From positions 1-54,684 of the forward strand of contig CADAZX010000008.1 of NCBI GenBank assembly GCA_902792515.1: DNA of 54,684 nucleotides, given 5' to 3'. The position numbers and the translations under genes are program-made. This DNA is from an uncultured Ruminococcus sp. (lineage in GTDB: Bacteria; Bacillota; Clostridia; UBA1212). Below are positions 51,888 through 54,684 of the stretch, piece after piece; the first letter of the stretch is position 1, and each line of letters begins with the position of its first letter. The notes beneath the pieces are model-generated. The model was given only the letters and a program-made list of their open reading frames with translations, made no database searches and was not told where the DNA came from.

Positions 51888-51912
51888 AAAAGAGCCCTTT
51901 CGGTTCTTTTTT
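51888..51912 (+). terminator. Terminator-like hairpin
   Basis: AAAAGAGCC (51888-51896) pairs with GGTTCTTTT (51902-51910) with one G-U pair, then TT. It is 190 bases after the recombinase gene. The region 51697-51887 otherwise shows only a CTCAG/CTGAG hairpin near 51755 and no gene. Confidence 0.65.
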
Positions 51913-52058
51913 GAAAAGATTGCAAGGACTTGCTTTTTTCGCGCCTTTTTTATCACTAGATGAGGCTGTTACATGTTATATTCTTTGGTGATTACAACAT
52001 AATGCTTATTATGAAATGCTTTGACATGAAGAGAATGGACATGAATTGTTCGGAAAGG

Positions 52059-52266
52059 ATGAGTTTTATTGTTGATACCATTTGTGCTGTTGCATCTGTC
52101 GCCGCAGTAATTGTTGCGCTTTGGCAGACAAAGTACTCAAATAGAAAATACTAAAACTAAGGGGCGAGCGCTAGTTTTGTTATGTTACAAAACAAATAAT
52201 GGAGATGGAGGAATTGAATACAATGGTTTCTCTACAGAAATGATAGGTGCGATTTTGCAAGTGTAG
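52059..52266 (+). pseudogene. Degraded small membrane protein gene
   Basis: The frame starting MSFIVDTICAVASVAAVIVALWQTKYS encodes one membrane helix. It then stops early. The next frame, shifted by one base near 52137, continues with QIENTKTKGRALVLL and ends GAILQV at 52266. Joined, the two parts form a plausible small membrane protein of about 69 residues with a helix and a charged tail. The start is uncertain because upstream ATG codons also exist. It may be a broken gene or only chance. Confidence 0.35.
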
Positions 52267-52304
52267 ATTACATAAAATGGTTTGACGTTAAGGGGGAAAA
52301 TGCA

Positions 52305-52958
52305 ATGAGAATGAACAGGGTTAACTTTGAATACTTCTTTCCAAAGGATTTTTTCAAAACAGAAGTACATGAGAGATTTCAATTGTTTCTTCTCGACAGT
52401 TGTTTTGGGCCTTTTAACAATCAAGAAATACGGTGGGGTAATCCAAATAATAGAGAGCCTGATTTAATTATTAGCGGTAGACCATTTGAATTGACATTAG
52501 CGTCCACGGAAGAAGAACCATCAACATACATTCTAGATATCAAAAACCACACACTAACATCGGATAATATTGAAAATCTTTCTATTGAATGCATCAAGCA
52601 AGCATGCATCAAAAAATCAAATAAGAATTATTCAACTGCTGATAACACGGTAAGTATTCTTTTGATGATTCCGGTATTTGTTTGGTGCATGCCATTATAC
52701 TCAAATGTTTCTGACTTGTTGCCATCGACAAGATTTTCGGAGTTGATTTGCAACATCAAAAACACATATATTGATTCCGGTAAATTCAAAGATGTTTTGA
52801 TCCATATGCCTGGATTTGCATATGATTGGTTTTCGTTCACGTGTAAAGAAAACAGACTATTAAAAAAACGTTGTTTAAATGATAAGGATATTTACGGTAA
52901 AGAATTACCCTATGTAATAAAAAGAGGTTCAATTACTACCGAGGAGGTTATGTTATGA
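52305..52958 (+). CDS. Hypothetical protein, possibly nuclease-like
   Basis: This 217-residue protein follows AAGGGGG. It is far more AT-rich than the rest of the window, with AAA, AAT and ATT codons common, which suggests recent transfer. I do not recognise the family. The segment REPDLIISGRPFELTLAS has a Pro-Asp then Glu-x-Thr spacing like a restriction-nuclease (PD-(D/E)xK) core, but the lysine is absent, so this is weak. No signal or membrane segment is seen. Its stop overlaps the start of the LRR gene by four bases (ATGA), indicating coupled translation. Confidence 0.6.
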   Translation: MRMNRVNFEYFFPKDFFKTEVHERFQLFLLDSCFGPFNNQEIRWGNPNNREPDLIISGRPFELTLASTEEEPSTYILDIKNHTLTSDNIENLSIECIKQACIKKSNKNYSTADNTVSILLMIPVFVWCMPLYSNVSDLLPSTRFSELICNIKNTYIDSGKFKDVLIHMPGFAYDWFSFTCKENRLLKKRCLNDKDIYGKELPYVIKRGSITTEEVML

Positions 52959-54684
52959 CCAACAAAAGATGGAGAAAGATTACAAGCATACTGGTGTGTG
53001 CGGCGATGATGTTGAGCATACATGCGCCGGTAATTGCGATGGACATCGAGGTCCTCAAGTTGACGCCGAAGGCGTCGGTGGTCAAATCAGACGCTCAGGT
53101 GCAGGCGGTAATGGATAGAATCGATGCAATCGGCACGGTGGAGTATACCGACGACGGTCTTGGCAAGATTTTAACGGCTAAAAACGCGTATGCCGCACTG
53201 AGCAGTTTACAAAGAGATCAAGTTGACAACTACGGCAAGCTTCTCGCTGCAAGAAACGGGTATAAAGCACTTGCCGCTGATAAGGTGGATACCTCGGAGT
53301 ATACGATTACGGATAACGGCGTTATTAACAGTACCGTTAGATGGTATGTATATAGCAACGGTGTTCTCGAAGTCACCGGAACCGGGTCTGTTCCTTCCTA
53401 TTCTTCCAATGCTCCGTGGCAGAACTACGTTTCCTCCATTAAAACTATTATTGTGAGAAGCACGATTACCGATATTGGCGCTTCCGCATTTGCCGGATGT
53501 AACAATTTGACGAGTATTACGCTTCCGTTTGTTGGCGAAAGTCGTACTGCTACAGGCTATCAAGCTGCGTTTGGATATATCTTTGGATATATTACAAGCG
53601 CAGACACTTCCAACTCCGGGCAATCTGCTTATATCTATCATACTGACGGCTCTAGCGAAAGAATCTCTAAAGGGGGGTATTCTTCACCACAAACTGCGTT
53701 TGTGAACGGTCTATATGGATATGTTACTGATACGGATGGAAAACCATGGAAGTATGGCTTTGGTAATAACACCACACTTAACTATTACTATTCACAAGAT
53801 AACCACTGGTTTACCTCATACACATACAAGGCTGCTGATTCCCGCTACTATTTAAGAACATATGTTTATCAAATACCAGATGTACTAAAAACTGTTACTA
53901 TTACGGATGCTTCAAAGATTGAAGATGGGGCTTTCAATAATTGCAAAAACATCACACAAATTACACTGAATGACGGCGTTTCTTCCATTGGTGCATATGC
54001 GTTCCAACACTGAATGACGGCGTTTCTTCCATTGGTGCATATGCGTTCCAAAACGTGCCGTGGTATACAAATCTTGATGAGGAGTTTAATATAGTTGGAA
54101 ATGGTGTGCTGATTAAGTATACTGGAACAAGAAGTAGCATTACTTTCCCAGAGTCGGTTAAATACATCGGCAATGCGGTATTTGAGAAAAAAACTGGTAT
54201 TTCAGAAGTTGCGATTTCCAATAATATAGTTGGTATCGGTGCTAATGCTTTTAGCGATTGTACTAACCTTACTACTCTCTATATTCCTAGGACAGTTAAG
54301 TCTATTGGTAGCCAGGCAATACCTTCAACATGCACGATTAGTGTTTATCAGCCTTCTGCCGGGTACGATTATCGCTCGACGAATAGGATTGTTTTAAATA
54401 ATTCCTTTACAACTGGCCAGGATACTTTCTATTATGTTGTTAACGATAACGATTCCGTCGAAATCATTGGTACGGAGACTGCCAGCACAGAGATCACTGT
54501 TCCGGAGGAGATTGACGGCAAAACAGTTAATAGTATCGGTGATTATGGTTTTGCGGGTTGTACAACACTGAATAGTATTACAATCCCTGCAAATATCAAA
54601 TCTATTGGAAAGAATGCTTTTGAGGGGTGCACAGGACTTATCAATGCGACAATTCCAACAACTGTTGAAAGAGTAGGCGATTAT
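52955..54684 (+). pseudogene. BspA-like leucine-rich-repeat surface protein, frame broken, runs off window
   Basis: The protein starts MTNKRWRKITSILVCAAMM, a signal peptide ending near AMD. A helical region (AYAALSSLQRDQVDNYGKLL) is followed by LRR_5 repeats of the type SIGAYAFQ, NLTSITLPF and ITIPANIKSIGKNAFEGC. The first frame stops at 54011-54013. A 44-bp tandem duplication at 53963-54050 shifts the frame by two bases. The LRR frame then resumes without stops to the window end. With a single copy of the 44 bp the gene would be intact. Such proteins bind host or microbial partners. Confidence 0.88.
53963..54050. repeat. Exact 44-bp tandem duplication inside the LRR gene
   Basis: Copy 1 is 53963-54006 and copy 2 is 54007-54050; they are identical by eye. 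The unit contains TGAATGACGGCGTTTCTTCC and ends GCGTTCCA. Since 44 is not a multiple of three it breaks the frame. Confidence 0.95.

Noticed and set aside
51781..51963. 60-codon plus-strand frame after the recombinase
   Set aside because: It spans a terminator-like hairpin and has low-complexity Phe-rich sequence with no ribosome site.

Overview
The window looks like a chromosome segment of a GC-rich, Gram-positive member of the Clostridia, probably an uncultured gut or rumen lineage. The reasons are strong AGGAGG ribosome sites, frequent GTG and TTG starts, TTGACA-17-TATAAT promoters, a T-box leader on ileS, an ECF vitamin transporter, lipobox lipoproteins, a Tad pilus locus with an FHA protein, and the orders recA-recX-rimO-pgsA-plsX-acpP-rnc and rplM-rpsI. 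The placement is inference from gene content; there is no rRNA here.

Layout. 0-8 kb: tRNA-Asn, then a plus-strand sugar-acid operon (esterase, mannonate dehydratase, SDR reductase, two TIM-barrel isomerases, two Gfo/Idh/MocA oxidoreductases) whose gaps hold palindromic 36-40 bp tandem repeats. 8-11.6 kb: a convergent pair, a GH78-type rhamnosidase and a glycosyltransferase. 11.7-16.4 kb: a 10-bp repeat array, then tadA-tadB-tadC-flp-FHA. 16.4-20.6 kb: tRNA-Ser, tRNA-Arg and an ECF transporter with an SDR. 20.7-28.5 kb: housekeeping genes recA, recX, rimO, pgsA, plsX, acpP, rnc and a radical SAM gene. 28.7-32.8 kb: comEA and two paralogous orphan solute-binding lipoproteins. 33-40.4 kb: uvrC, a phosphoesterase, a sigma-factor-like protein tethered to an outside beta-propeller-like domain, a lipid kinase and an Ig-like surface protein. 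40.4-43 kb: a small inserted island (DUF4143 ATPase with its own operator and a broken Xre regulator) between long direct repeats that contain the 3' tip of rpsI. 43-50 kb, minus strand: rpsI, rplM, a formyltetrahydrofolate cyclo-ligase, T-box-controlled ileS, a lipoprotein and a membrane protein. 50.3-54.7 kb: a more AT-rich accessory region with a DUF4143 remnant, a tyrosine recombinase, gene debris, a nuclease-like hypothetical gene and a leucine-rich-repeat surface protein broken by a 44-bp duplication.

How the genes work together. The first operon and the rhamnosidase suggest breakdown of plant cell-wall polysaccharide side chains: ester removal, rhamnose release, and hexuronate use through mannonate and fructuronate. 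The solute-binding proteins would capture sugars. The Tad pilus, Ig-like and LRR proteins are surface functions.

The most unusual signals are (1) a family of intergenic tandem repeats built on the 13-bp palindrome ATTTCCSGGAAAT, seen in at least four arrays with an exact 36- or 40-bp period and array-specific linkers; (2) a 10-bp, helix-phased array of 23 GWCGA units directly before the Tad operon; (3) a membrane-tethered sigma-like protein; and (4) the self-regulated ATPase island at rpsI.
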